64,000 nt of DNA from Alistipes sp. (GCA_017936685.1 JAGBFA010000004.1:228876-292875), one strand, 5' to 3'. Shown: positions 32,368 to 42,199, counted from the stretch's first letter. Notes: generated from the sequence alone by a model not told the origin. Translations and numbers: made by a program.

Positions 32368-32952
32368 TTATAACTGTATTTCCAGATATTTTTTTATTGT
32401 CGATGCCACACGCATAATTTTGGCGTATTTCATCAGTTTATCGATGTCCCGCGTTTTGCGGCTCAGGTAGTTCTTCAGTATCTCGGAACTGACATCGATA
32501 CCTATTTTGTTCCGGTGTTTTATGGCGTCACAGACCGATTTTTCGATGTCATAAACGGGAACGGTAATCCCTTCTATGACGGTATGTGTGATTCCAGTTT
32601 CATAGGCCACTTCATCCCATCGATATATCGTAATGGGAGGATATTCAGGTGTCCTTACTTTTCTGTTACGCGCTATGGCAATATAATACTCAGTCGGTAT
32701 TTGGGTGGTCAGTCCATAATGAGACCATGCAGAGTACATACACAGAACGCCTCCCGGAATGACTTTCTCAACATCAATCATGGTTTTAGCCATTTCATCC
32801 GGCAACAGATACACACCTGGGCGTATGCGAACCAAATCTCCGTTTCTGACCAGTTCCAGTACCTTGTAATACGTTGTGCGGTTTACGGCCTTCGCCTGAT
32901 TCGCGGTAATGTAGCCTCCATTATTCCGTATGATGTTCTCAATATACTCCAT
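32368..32952 (-). CDS. abiEi: AbiEi antitoxin / transcriptional repressor, 194 aa
   Basis: The start MEYIENIIRNNGGYITANQA at 32,952 is chosen because a TAACTTTG box lies 21 bp upstream; the longer frame to 33,015 would place the promoter inside the gene. The N-terminal winged helix (ITANQAKAVNRTTYYKVLELVRNGDLVRI) and the AbiEi C-terminal region (IEKSVCDAIKHRNKIGID) are visible. It forms the antitoxin of the pair and represses its own promoter. Two TTTGTACAAAG palindromes flank that promoter. Confidence 0.85.
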   Translation of the reverse strand: MEYIENIIRNNGGYITANQAKAVNRTTYYKVLELVRNGDLVRIRPGVYLLPDEMAKTMIDVEKVIPGGVLCMYSAWSHYGLTTQIPTEYYIAIARNRKVRTPEYPPITIYRWDEVAYETGITHTVIEGITVPVYDIEKSVCDAIKHRNKIGIDVSSEILKNYLSRKTRDIDKLMKYAKIMRVASTIKKYLEIQL

Positions 32953-32966
32953 GTCTTCTTTTATCT

Positions 32967-32977
32967 TTTGTACAAAG
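32967..32977. promoter_or_regulatory. AbiEi operator 1
   Basis: TTTGTACAAAG is an almost perfect palindrome overlapping the minus-strand promoter box TAACTTTG (32,973-32,980). An identical copy lies 40 bp away. This fits the known autoregulation of AbiE systems. Confidence 0.6.
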
Positions 32978-32980
32978 TTA
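32973..32980 (-). promoter_or_regulatory. TAACTTTG promoter box of the AbiE operon
   Basis: On the minus strand the box matches TAnnTTTG, placed about 21 bp before the AbiEi ATG. Confidence 0.6.
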
Positions 32981-33006
32981 CCACAAATTTTCAATACAGT
33001 GGTACA

Positions 33007-33017
33007 TTTGTACAAAG
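33007..33017. promoter_or_regulatory. AbiEi operator 2
   Basis: This is a second copy of TTTGTACAAAG, exactly 40 bp from the first (centre to centre). It lies upstream of the box, near the -33 region. Confidence 0.55.
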
Positions 33018-33018
33018 A

Positions 33019-33792
33019 TTATTCCTCGACTATCTCGATATATCGAGTTGGATCAAATGAAATATGCTCATTACCACCGACATATCCTAATTGATTCGAC
33101 AGGCACCTGGTGTTTCTGATTGTTGCGTCGATGTTTCGGTGAGAGTGCCCGTATATCCAATATTCAATCTGGCTCGCTTCGATATAGTCTGTCAGGTCCA
33201 CCATAAACGCTCCGTTGATCGGACTGTCCTGAAATTCAGGAGCCATCAGCAGTGACGAGGGGACATGATGTGTCATGACCACGATGTGTTTGGCCTTGCT
33301 CCGTTTTACGGCCTCATTCAGAAACCGAAAACAGCGAAAATACTCCTCGTTGAAGCGAGTCCACCTCAGTATGTCGTTCTCGCAACGGATATTCCTGAAA
33401 TCATTCACACGCATAACGGTTTCCGCAGCTTTGTCGAATGGAATTTGTGCCCATAGAGGTGTCACAATCAAGTCGCTTTCTGCCCCCAGCGATATGACCT
33501 GATTGTTGTAATAACGTACATTGGGACGAATGGCATAACTCCATCCGTCTTTCATTGTTGCCATATCGAATCCCCGGTAAAACTCATGATTGCCCGGAAT
33601 AGCGATTACATGTTCGTAATGGTCGGCTGCCCAGTCCCAAAACGGATGTCGTTCACAGTATTTATCACCCAAATATCCGATGTCACCGGCAAGAACAAGA
33701 ATATCTCCCGTTACGGTCAGGGGATGTTTTTGTAAAAAGCGGCTGTTTTCATCAAATTCCAGATGAAGGTCGCTTGCGTATTGTATCTTCAT
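33019..33792 (-). CDS. Calcineurin-like metallophosphoesterase, 257 aa
   Basis: The metal-binding motifs of the family are present in order: ASDLHLEFD, AGDIGYLGD, IPGNHEFYR, MTHHVPSS and YGHSHRN. They build a dinuclear metal site that hydrolyses phosphoesters. It lies just upstream of AbiEi in the same direction, as the third gene of the cassette. It could be carried along or act with it; the substrate is unknown. Its stop lies 2 bp from the second AbiEi operator. Confidence 0.85.
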   Translation of the reverse strand: MKIQYASDLHLEFDENSRFLQKHPLTVTGDILVLAGDIGYLGDKYCERHPFWDWAADHYEHVIAIPGNHEFYRGFDMATMKDGWSYAIRPNVRYYNNQVISLGAESDLIVTPLWAQIPFDKAAETVMRVNDFRNIRCENDILRWTRFNEEYFRCFRFLNEAVKRSKAKHIVVMTHHVPSSLLMAPEFQDSPINGAFMVDLTDYIEASQIEYWIYGHSHRNIDATIRNTRCLSNQLGYVGGNEHISFDPTRYIEIVEE

Positions 33793-33997
33793 TTTCTCTA
33801 TATATCAATATCGTTGTTATCTGACGGAATATGACCGCAAAAGCAGGTTTTATCCTATATATAACAGGCTCCGTATTATATCGAAACCTGTTGCAAGATA
33901 CGAATAAACAAGCAGATAGGCAATTTTTATCTGTGAAATTACACCCGTTGAAGCGATAAAGCCGCTATTCCTTTTTGTAACCAAATATCACGCAGAA

Positions 33998-34351
33998 ATG
34001 GAAGATAAGAATCTTACGCTGGAGCAGGAAGCCCAGATTAAGGAGAAAGCGGCCGCGCTGAAGGCCGAAAAGAAAGTCCGCAAGGTCTATCCGATGGTCG
34101 TGTTCGGCGATACGGACTGCGGTGAGAAGGAGTTCTACGTCGCCTACATGGGCGAACCGACCTTCCCGCAGTTCTCGAAGTTCATGGCGGCATCGAAGAA
34201 GGATGAGGTGAACGCCATGCGTCAGCTCGCCCGCGACTGCTTCCTCGACGGCGACAAGGAACTGGTGGACAACGAATCGCTGTTCCTCTTCGGTCTGATG
34301 TCCCAGCTTTCGGAGATCATCACCACCCGTCAGAGCCTGCTGGTAAACTGA
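33998..34351 (+). CDS. Tail assembly chaperone, first frame (117 aa)
   Basis: This small protein between the tube and the tape measure is in the position of gpG-type tail assembly chaperones. It has acidic and basic stretches (LEQEAQIKEKAAALKAEKKV) and ends EIITTRQSLLVN. A second frame, shifted by -1, continues past its stop without an interruption for at least 60 codons (34,348-34,539), so a frameshift product is expected. Confidence 0.7.
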   Translation: MEDKNLTLEQEAQIKEKAAALKAEKKVRKVYPMVVFGDTDCGEKEFYVAYMGEPTFPQFSKFMAASKKDEVNAMRQLARDCFLDGDKELVDNESLFLFGLMSQLSEIITTRQSLLVN

Positions 34352-34539
34352 TAGACACCTGGGCGGTACGTGACGACCAGCGGATTCGTCAGCGGCTGAT
34401 CTATATCCGCCACTACTTTCCGGGTGTCCATCTTGACAGCATTACAGACGAGGAGTTCGCCATGCTTTCCGAGGAGGCGTTGTGGCTTCACCAGCAGGTG
34501 CTCGTCTCCCGTCTGACCTTGCAACCGCCGTCTCCCTGA
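34348..34539 (+). other. -1 frame extension of the tail assembly chaperone
   Basis: The frame reads LIDTWAVRDDQRIRQRLIYI, continues through DEEFAMLSEEALWLHQQ and ends LTLQPPSP at 34,539. It has no ATG near its start and stays open upstream in the -1 frame across the end of the chaperone gene. This is the typical gpG/gpGT arrangement. A possible slip point is GGTAAAC just before the stop (34,342-34,348), but the site is not certain. Confidence 0.55.
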
Positions 34540-34643
34540 TCCGCTTCCCGAAGCCTCGCAGCCCTTGTGACTGCGGGGCTTTCCTTTTCAGTCCCCGGCA
34601 CCTGAAAAGGGCTATTCTTTCAACGGATGTAAACACGCTATTC

Positions 34644-37600
34644 ATGGCTCAAACGCAGAATTACGAAGTCTATTACGATATAAAGGTCAATGCCACGGAA
34701 GGAACCGAGCAGGTCATCGCCTTTGCCAATGCCGTCGAGAAGTTGAGCAAGGGCCGGATAAGTTTTGCGCCGGTCGTGACCAACATCAACGAGATGATGC
34801 AGGCCGTGGAAAAGACCTTCCGGGGAAAGAACGGCAAGAAGAAGGATTTCAACTTCGATTTGGAAATCCGGACCGGCGAGACGGAGAAGCGGCTGGAAGG
34901 TGTCAAGAACCTGCTGACCGAAATCAAAGAACTGACGCAGGGCATCAAACTGACCATCAATCCCGGCGAGAAAATCGACGGTCGTGCGCTCCGTAACCAG
35001 ACCAATAAACTGGTCGGCAAGAAAAAATTGGACGAGCAGCAAGCCGAGGCGAAACGAAATGCCGCTTCGGCTGTCAAGAGTGTCATGGACACCCAGCGGA
35101 CGGTCACCCGTTCCATCGGCAAAATCAACTCGGCCCTCGCTCATTTAGAGAAAGGGCGTGAGGTAAACATCAAGACCGACACGGCCCGTGTACGCTTGCA
35201 GGAGATTCTTACGCTTTTAGGTAACATTCGGGGTGCTGCCACTATGACGCTGCACCTGAACACGGCGGCTCCCACGACCTCCGTTCCTGCCGGTCCCGTC
35301 GTGCGCCCGCCGTATGCCCCGGTCGCAGCGGCCGTACTTTCCGATAAAGAGCAGGCGGGACTGAACAAACGTCTCTATGCGGACGAGGCCATGAACCGCC
35401 AGCGTATGCAGCAGGCCCGCGAGAAAGCGGCCTTGCAGGTAGATACCTTCCGCCAGATGTCGGAGATCCGTGCTGCCGAGCGTGCCGCACGCTTACGTGA
35501 AAGCGAACGTGCGCGTGCCGACCGGGAGTTGCGCAAAATTGCCGAGCGCACCCGACGTGAGGAACTCAATGCGGAGAAGCGACGCCGTCAGGCCGAGGAG
35601 ACCCAGCGGCGGCGCAACGCAGCCCGTGCGGTAACCTCCATACGTCGTCAGGCAGCTTTCGAGGATTCCGTATATGGCAGCAAACGCCGTGCGGCCATCA
35701 ATCGCATCCAATATTCCAAGGCCCCGTCGTGGCGAAACCTCCCGATGGCCGGTATGCTCAACGCCTACATGGCCTATAATTTCCTGCGCACGCAGTTCAC
35801 GGAGGCCGTCGAGTATTCCAACATCATGCAATCGGCACACTCGATTCTCCGGGTTGCCGATTCCGACCTGGCGACCTTCGAGGGGCGTTTCGACCGGATG
35901 GCCCGGTACGTGCGCCGCATCGGCGTCGAGACCAAGTTCACGGCCATCGAGGTGGCGGGTGCGGTGAAATTCCTCAGTATGGCCGGTATGGGTATCGAGA
36001 CCATCAACGAATCGATCCGCCCGATTACGAACCTTGCGCTCATCGGGGACAACGACATCTCGCAGATCGCCGACCTCGCCACCAACATCCAGACGGGCTA
36101 CAACATCAAGAACACCAGCATGGGCTCGGTGGCAGACATACTTGCCTCTACCGTCTCGCGTTCCAACGTGAACATCATCGAGATGGCCGAGTCCTTCAAG
36201 ATGGCGGCCGGTTACCTGCGTCTGTCGGGCGTCGATTTCACGGAGGCATCCGCCGCCATCGGCGTACTCGGCAACATGGGTATCAAGGGAACGATGGCCG
36301 GTACGGCTTTGCGAGCTATGGCCACCCGCTTCGCTAAGCCCACCAAAGAGGCACGGGAGGCGTTGGACCGCCTGGGTGTGAAATTCACACGCATGGAGGA
36401 CATCTACGGCAAGCAGGTGGAGAAGCTGCGTCCGTTGGCCGACATCTTCGAGGACCTGAACAAGAAAGGGGCGACGATGGCCGACATGCAGACCATCTTC
36501 GGCAAAATCGGAGGCAATGCCGCCATGATGTTCGTCAGCAACTACGGGCAGCTTCGGACGCTTGCTTCCCAGAACCGGGCGTCACAGGGCATCTCCTCCG
36601 AACTGGCACAAGTGAAACAGGACACGACCAAAGGTTTGTGGTACCAGATGACCTCCCAGCTCACGGAATCCTTCATGCAAGGGTACGAACTCGTCGAGCC
36701 GGTCATCCGGAGCACACTGAAAGACTTCCTTGCCAAATTCAATTCCCGCGAGTTCGCCCGAGGTCTCGCCTCCATCGGGCAGGGTGTCATGAGCCTGCTC
36801 TCCGTGCTGGGCAACTTCGCTTCGTGGATGACCCGTAACTTTTACTGGATCGAGCCGCTTCTGTTCACGGGCTTTGTCGCCACGCGGCTGTTCAAACTTG
36901 CCGGAGCCCTGACCAATGTCGGCGTTGCGGTCGGCTTTATCGGCAAACAGGCCGCAGGCAACTCCATTGTCGAGCTGGTTTCCGGTCTGACGGGTCTGAC
37001 CAGTGCCCGAGGAATCAAAGCACTCTCCTTTGCCAACAAGCGGGCCCTTGTCACGGCCTTGCAGGCAGCCGGAGTCAGCGGCAAGGGTGCGATGGGTCGC
37101 GCCTTGCTGCAAGGTGGCGCAGGTTCCTTTGCCGCCCGTGCCGGATTCTCCTCGCTGTTCTCCTCGCAGGTCGCTACGGGCGGCGGTTTGGTCGGTGCCG
37201 CCGGTTCTTTGAGTGCCATCGGTACGACCGCCGTAGCTGCAACGGCCGGTATCGCCGCATTGGTGGGAGCGTTGGGCTGGGTCGCCTACAAGACATGGCA
37301 AATCAAGAAAGCCAAGGATGCCGTGCTGGAAGACATTACCGCCAACGAGAAATACCGCTATCCGGTTATCGAAGACCTGTATGCCGCCTTGCACAAAACC
37401 TACCAGCAGGCCATCGACACCAAAAAGGCGGTGGACGACCTGACTACCGGCAAGACCATCGAGGAGAGCAGCGGACATAAAATTGGAGCCTTTACCAAAA
37501 ACTGGTGGGCCGGTTGGGCCGGCACTTTCGCCGTGGGTGCCTCTGACGGTATGATTACGATATTAGACGTATATGGTCCGGAGGATGCCCAGCAGGACGA

Positions 37601-38516
37601 CAGTCGGGAGGCCATCACCGCCATTGCCCGCCGCGACAGCCAGTCGCGCCTGAATGCCGCTTATGCCGAGTTCGGCAAGATGTCCGACCCGCTGGAGGTC
37701 CGTGCTTTTATCGAGAACATCGCCCTCAAATACGGGCAACAGGCGGTGACGGCGGCCGAAGCCTCAAAGAAACTCGGACTGGACAAACCTTTCTGGTTCG
37801 AGCGTGACGGCAAGGTTACTTACAGCAACGCTCTCGGTGATTTGCCGGAGGTGGCTGCGGCCTATACGCCCACCTATGCCGCCTATCAAAACAACACCAC
37901 CGTGAAACACATCACCACGGCGGCACAAGGTTATCTCGATGCCATCGAGAGCATGGCGGGCGCCCGTGCCCTGATTGAGAAGTCGGGATTCGACTACGGT
38001 GAGCTGACCCGTGGCGGCTTTACGCAGAACAAAGACGGGCTGTGGGTGCAAAAGGCTTTGAACGCGCAGGCTACCGACAAGGAGCGTCAGGAGATGCTGG
38101 CCGGCCGGCAGCGCGTGCACCACCTATTGGTAAATCTTTCCGGCACCCTGCGCCAGGTATTCGGCGGTTCCTCGGAGGCTGCGGAAAACATTCTCCGCAA
38201 GGCAGGCTTCTCGGCTGCGCTCTACGCCAACGAGCCGGACTCGAACGACACCTCCCCGTTCAATGCCAACCGCATCACGGGTGTTTCCGGGGATGACGAT
38301 GGCGGTGCGGGCGGCAACTACTCCGGTACGGGGCGGCTGTCTTCAGCGGCTCCCAAGCAGGTCATCGTCAACATCACCAACCTAATGAGCGTGGAGACCA
38401 TCGACCTGCTGAAATCGCCCGAAGGCCAGACCGCAGAAATCCAGCATTTCAAGGAACAGATGGCGCAGGCCCTTATCGACGTGGTGCATGACTTCGATGC
38501 CTCGTGGAACGGTTAA
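34644..38516 (+). CDS. Tail tape measure protein, 1290 aa
   Basis: The length determines the tail length. The start is at 34,644 (MAQTQNYEVYYDIKVN); the frame runs 162 bases further upstream but reads as chaperone sequence there. Residues about 215-350 are an Arg/Ala/Glu-rich coiled coil. The TIGR01760 core follows near residue 390 (RRIGVETKFTAIEVAGAVKF, MAGTALRAMATRFAKP). Hydrophobic segments lie near the middle (VGVAVGFIG; AAVAATAGIAALVGALGWV style). The C-terminus includes a Gly-rich linker before KQVIVNITNLMSVE. Confidence 0.9.
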   Translation: MAQTQNYEVYYDIKVNATEGTEQVIAFANAVEKLSKGRISFAPVVTNINEMMQAVEKTFRGKNGKKKDFNFDLEIRTGETEKRLEGVKNLLTEIKELTQGIKLTINPGEKIDGRALRNQTNKLVGKKKLDEQQAEAKRNAASAVKSVMDTQRTVTRSIGKINSALAHLEKGREVNIKTDTARVRLQEILTLLGNIRGAATMTLHLNTAAPTTSVPAGPVVRPPYAPVAAAVLSDKEQAGLNKRLYADEAMNRQRMQQAREKAALQVDTFRQMSEIRAAERAARLRESERARADRELRKIAERTRREELNAEKRRRQAEETQRRRNAARAVTSIRRQAAFEDSVYGSKRRAAINRIQYSKAPSWRNLPMAGMLNAYMAYNFLRTQFTEAVEYSNIMQSAHSILRVADSDLATFEGRFDRMARYVRRIGVETKFTAIEVAGAVKFLSMAGMGIETINESIRPITNLALIGDNDISQIADLATNIQTGYNIKNTSMGSVADILASTVSRSNVNIIEMAESFKMAAGYLRLSGVDFTEASAAIGVLGNMGIKGTMAGTALRAMATRFAKPTKEAREALDRLGVKFTRMEDIYGKQVEKLRPLADIFEDLNKKGATMADMQTIFGKIGGNAAMMFVSNYGQLRTLASQNRASQGISSELAQVKQDTTKGLWYQMTSQLTESFMQGYELVEPVIRSTLKDFLAKFNSREFARGLASIGQGVMSLLSVLGNFASWMTRNFYWIEPLLFTGFVATRLFKLAGALTNVGVAVGFIGKQAAGNSIVELVSGLTGLTSARGIKALSFANKRALVTALQAAGVSGKGAMGRALLQGGAGSFAARAGFSSLFSSQVATGGGLVGAAGSLSAIGTTAVAATAGIAALVGALGWVAYKTWQIKKAKDAVLEDITANEKYRYPVIEDLYAALHKTYQQAIDTKKAVDDLTTGKTIEESSGHKIGAFTKNWWAGWAGTFAVGASDGMITILDVYGPEDAQQDDSREAITAIARRDSQSRLNAAYAEFGKMSDPLEVRAFIENIALKYGQQAVTAAEASKKLGLDKPFWFERDGKVTYSNALGDLPEVAAAYTPTYAAYQNNTTVKHITTAAQGYLDAIESMAGARALIEKSGFDYGELTRGGFTQNKDGLWVQKALNAQATDKERQEMLAGRQRVHHLLVNLSGTLRQVFGGSSEAAENILRKAGFSAALYANEPDSNDTSPFNANRITGVSGDDDGGAGGNYSGTGRLSSAAPKQVIVNITNLMSVETIDLLKSPEGQTAEIQHFKEQMAQALIDVVHDFDASWNG

Positions 38517-38535
38517 TTAACGAAAAAACAACAAC

Positions 38536-39528
38536 ATGAAGAACCTATTCGGCAGCAGATTGCTCAATATCGGTGCCTCGACGCTTCTGAGCGGGGGTAT
38601 CCTTTCGCACGGCGGACTGGGCGGCTACATCAGCGATGCCGCCCGTCGCGCCATCGGTCTGGGACTCGCGGAGTTTCAGGACGGTGCCGTGCATTACTTC
38701 TCCAAGAACAGCGACATCCTGAAACGTGCCGTCATCCAGTTTGCCTGCCAGACGGCCTACGGTATGCTCCGCTCTTATCCCCGATATATCAAATACTGGG
38801 AACAGAAAGAGCGGGACAAATACCTCGAAACCCAGTCGCAGAGTGCCATCGTCAACAAGTCGGGACAATACTACCAACTCATCAAGGAGCAGCAGGCTGT
38901 CGCCGAAAAGAAGAACTACACCGACAGCATCGTGGGCCGCACGGTGGCAGACTACATCGAATTGAAAATCAGCGGTGAGGGAACCTACTACGACAAGGAA
39001 AGCGGCAAGGTGGAGCCCAACAGCAAATACGGGCTGATCACTTTCGTCGATTTGGGTCCGCAGGTACAGCTCTCCTCGAAAAACAACATCGTGCTGACCA
39101 CGGTGCAGGGCCGCGACTACACCCGCAAGGAGTTCATTTCGGGCGGCGATTTGGAATTTACCGTAAACGGTCGGATAACCAGCAAATATCCCGACGTGTA
39201 CCCGGAAGCCGAGCTGTCGAAATTCCTGAAAATCGTCCAGTACAAAGGTGTCATAGACTGTGACAACACCATCCTGCGGCAGTTGAAAATCTCGCAGCTT
39301 ATCATTCTGGGCTACTCGCTTCCGGCTGCCGAGTACAGGAACGTTCAGCCCTATACCTTACATTGTGTGGCTGTCGAGCCGTCCGAGGCGGTAGAGCTGA
39401 TTTCCAAAGATGCGGAGGTGGTAGATGAAGCCATCGAACATACGAACAAATGGATCAAGTGGGTACGGTTCGGCACTGATGTCATCGACCCGACCTCCAT
39501 ACTAAAACTGAACAACCTATGGCTGTAG
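38536..39528 (+). CDS. Tail/baseplate protein (DUF6046-like), 330 aa
   Basis: It follows the tape measure and precedes the hub gene, where baseplate-initiating proteins lie. The N-terminus (GASTLLSGGILSHGGLGGYI) is Gly-rich. The rest is a beta-rich protein with TTVQGRDYTRKEFISGGDLEF and KIVQYKGVIDCDNTILRQL, resembling tail proteins of Bacteroidales phages annotated DUF6046. Its last 10 bp overlap the hub gene. Confidence 0.65.
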   Translation: MKNLFGSRLLNIGASTLLSGGILSHGGLGGYISDAARRAIGLGLAEFQDGAVHYFSKNSDILKRAVIQFACQTAYGMLRSYPRYIKYWEQKERDKYLETQSQSAIVNKSGQYYQLIKEQQAVAEKKNYTDSIVGRTVADYIELKISGEGTYYDKESGKVEPNSKYGLITFVDLGPQVQLSSKNNIVLTTVQGRDYTRKEFISGGDLEFTVNGRITSKYPDVYPEAELSKFLKIVQYKGVIDCDNTILRQLKISQLIILGYSLPAAEYRNVQPYTLHCVAVEPSEAVELISKDAEVVDEAIEHTNKWIKWVRFGTDVIDPTSILKLNNLWL

Positions 39529-40871
39529 CACCGCTTGACGTACTATGCTGCCGGATTACCATCGGCGATCCTGACCCGGGGAACCCAATGGCGATACAGA
39601 ACCCTGTCACACTCACAGAGGTGCAGGAGGTCGAAATCGTCGAGACCTACAAGAAACTCATCGGCACGGCGACCATCCGCTTTCCCAAAGGGACCGTTTT
39701 CCGTTCCACCATTGTCGGCACGGCTACCCTCGAAGGCAAAGATGCCAGCCGGATAACCACCGAGGTCATGCAGGACGGCGTGGTCATCGAGAAACGTTCC
39801 AGTTACTCGGCGATGGACGCCACGACCTTCAAAATCGGGCAACGGGTGCGTATCCGCTTGGGGTATAACGGGATGTTGCGCACGATGTTCGACGGGTACA
39901 TCACCGGCTATAACACCGAGAGCAGTTTCGAGCTGAAATGCGAAAATATGGCCTACAAGCTCAAGCTGAAACAGGCGCCCAAGTTCGAGACGTCGGCATC
40001 GGGTACGAGCGTGAACGATGTGATGGAGGGCAAGTACAACCTTCTGAAAGATACCGGGTTCAAACTGCACTCCGAGACCAAACGGTTCGACATCCAGATC
40101 GGGAAAATCAAAATCACCGACAACTTCACCGTGGCCGATATTCTCTCGGCGTGGAGCCGCTATCGCATTTACTGCTTTCTGAAATACGACGAGAACAGTC
40201 CCGACCAGATGCCTGCCATCGCCATCGGCCGCCCGTATTCATCGGCCAAGAGCCAGCCCCGGTTTCCGGAAGACACTTCGTCCGGCCCTTTCCGCATACG
40301 CTTCGACACGCACGTGGCATCGTCGGATTTGAAAGTGCTCAAAACAGATCCGAAATTCCTTGCCGTGCAGGCCAAGGCATTGGGCTCGGATGAGAAATTC
40401 TTCGAGGTGACGGTGCGCCTGAACCCCGATTACGACCCGGATACCCCCGGCAGCAAAGAGTTTCAGACCGTGAACGCCACGCAAATCAGCAAAAAGACGC
40501 ACAAAGTGACGGGTAACACCACGGCCAGTGGCGCACAGACCCGCACGAAAGCCGACCTCTCAACCTACACCATCGTGCCCTACATGTCGCCGAACATGAA
40601 AATCAACTCCGACAAGCTCGTCGAGGAGGCCATCGAATACTTCCGCAGCTACAACCTGAACGGTATCAGTGGTTCGGTGACGCTCTTCGGGGATTTCGGG
40701 TTATATCCGGCTTGCCAGGTGGAGCTTACCGATGACCGGAACCCGGCCAAGAACGGCACTTACATCGTCGAGGAGGTCACGACCACCTTCGGGACGGGAG
40801 GCTACCGACAGAAAATCACGATACCGCATAAAATCAAAGGAACAAAAACGACGTATGGAAACAACTCTTAA
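39519..40871 (+). CDS. Baseplate hub protein, gpD/VgrG-like, 450 aa
   Basis: The sequence reads as a phage late-control gene D-type hub: GQRVRIRLGYNGMLRTMFDGYITGY, then YKLKLKQAPKFETSASG and VADILSAWSRYRIYC, then a C-terminal TLFGDFGLYPACQVELTD barrel. It joins the tail tube to the spike. Its stop overlaps an ATG (40,855) that looks like the original start of the spike gene, now separated from the rest by the insertion that begins here. Confidence 0.8.
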   Translation: MAVAPLDVLCCRITIGDPDPGNPMAIQNPVTLTEVQEVEIVETYKKLIGTATIRFPKGTVFRSTIVGTATLEGKDASRITTEVMQDGVVIEKRSSYSAMDATTFKIGQRVRIRLGYNGMLRTMFDGYITGYNTESSFELKCENMAYKLKLKQAPKFETSASGTSVNDVMEGKYNLLKDTGFKLHSETKRFDIQIGKIKITDNFTVADILSAWSRYRIYCFLKYDENSPDQMPAIAIGRPYSSAKSQPRFPEDTSSGPFRIRFDTHVASSDLKVLKTDPKFLAVQAKALGSDEKFFEVTVRLNPDYDPDTPGSKEFQTVNATQISKKTHKVTGNTTASGAQTRTKADLSTYTIVPYMSPNMKINSDKLVEEAIEYFRSYNLNGISGSVTLFGDFGLYPACQVELTDDRNPAKNGTYIVEEVTTTFGTGGYRQKITIPHKIKGTKTTYGNNS

Positions 40872-40880
40872 AGATGATTT
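40855..40880 (+). pseudogene. Probable 5' remnant of the baseplate spike gene
   Basis: An ATG overlaps the hub stop and reads METTLK before the AT-rich insertion begins. The rest of the gene continues at 43,378 with MKNSQDNNRRM. The original gene probably read through here; the join cannot be reconstructed exactly. Confidence 0.35.
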
Positions 40881-42199
40881 TACCAATGAACATTTTTCTT
40901 ATCCAATTCCAGCGGTAAACTTACGACCGTGAATGCACAAGGAGTTCCCAACCACGGGGTATCGAAACATTCGGATTTCGCTATGGGTGATTCACTACAC
41001 ATCATACCATAGAGTGGACAACATCGAAAGGATGAATTACCTAATAAAAATTTATACATTGCCTCCAAAGCGATCAATTCAAGAACATCCATCGAATCAT
41101 CGCCTTCAACTATATCTTCAGCACGTTTTGTTGCTGTTGCAGGGTTATGATGCCCACAACTATGAGTTTGAATATAAGGGATGCCTAACCAACTAATAAT
41201 AGCATTTAAGTTTTCTATCGAAATGCAATCTGTTTTTTCTTCATATAGAACTGTCAATAGAGGAAGCATCTTATTGGATAAACGCACTCGCTCCAGAACC
41301 GTCTTAATATAATCTAACGGAGCTATCAGGTTCCGGTCCAACATTTCCAAAAAGTCATTGACCTTTTCATCGAAAAAATCGGGAATAGGAATGTTTTTCT
41401 TTTGTGGTGTTGTAATTGTAGACTGATTGATATAGTCAGAAAATAGTTGCATACCATCGGTAATCTTTTCTTTTTCAGCTTTTGCCAATAACATAATTAA
41501 AGTCTCACCTGGAGTCATACTGAAAAGAGCTGCATGGCAACAACAGATAAGAAGTTTGGTATTGTGGCATAATGAAGGATAGTTGTATTTGCATAATATT
41601 TTCACAACATTATACGGTACATCATCATGCGTAGCATCAGGGTCAACTAAACTTTGATACAATGCTGCCATACTTTCCTTGATGATGTGTGCTCCCAGTT
41701 CTAAAGTATCCGTAACCTTGTTCTCAAATGTTATAATCAATGATATTACAGGCATGTTTTTCACTTCGACATTTTTCACACCTGTTCTAATCTCGATTCG
41801 TTTAGTTTGGTCTATTTTAAATCCATAAAATTGACGGTCATTGAAAAATCCATTTCCAACTCTGAACATACTGTCAAGATGCTTCATTCGGTCTGTCGGA
41901 GAAATGGAATACGGTAACTTGACTTCATCCAGAACGGCTATTTCCTCTTTCAGTTTTAACATCATTTCATAGCGTAAAATACTGGAAGATAATCCCCATA
42001 AAGTACCTATGTTTTGCCAATAGTGGATGTATTCATGAATGAAAGTCCCTCGATCTTCTTGGCTTATTAGGCTTAAATCGGTGTTGAAATCTCCTGCTGT
42101 GTAAATATGGAAGAATGAAGTATTGTAAGCTCCCCGCAAAATAGATGCTATCTCTTTTTCAGATACTCCTAACGATAATAATTTCTCTTGTATATTCAT
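40880..42199 (-). CDS. Hypothetical HExxH metallopeptidase-like protein, 439 aa
   Basis: The AT-rich gene encodes a protein with HEYIHYWQ at residues 55-62, the HExxH zinc-binding pattern of metallopeptidases. The following glutamate or histidine of a known clan cannot be identified. It has no signal peptide. It lies opposite to the tail genes and, with its low GC and neighbouring IS, forms inserted cargo. It could be a defence or toxin protein, but nothing specific shows it. Confidence 0.6.
   Translation of the reverse strand: MNIQEKLLSLGVSEKEIASILRGAYNTSFFHIYTAGDFNTDLSLISQEDRGTFIHEYIHYWQNIGTLWGLSSSILRYEMMLKLKEEIAVLDEVKLPYSISPTDRMKHLDSMFRVGNGFFNDRQFYGFKIDQTKRIEIRTGVKNVEVKNMPVISLIITFENKVTDTLELGAHIIKESMAALYQSLVDPDATHDDVPYNVVKILCKYNYPSLCHNTKLLICCCHAALFSMTPGETLIMLLAKAEKEKITDGMQLFSDYINQSTITTPQKKNIPIPDFFDEKVNDFLEMLDRNLIAPLDYIKTVLERVRLSNKMLPLLTVLYEEKTDCISIENLNAIISWLGIPYIQTHSCGHHNPATATKRAEDIVEGDDSMDVLELIALEAMYKFLLGNSSFRCCPLYGMMCSESPIAKSECFDTPWLGTPCAFTVVSLPLELDKKNVHW

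Noticed and set aside
32370-33018. AbiEi with the upstream start at 33,015
   Set aside because: That start would place both operators and the promoter box inside the gene; the start at 32,952 fits the promoter.
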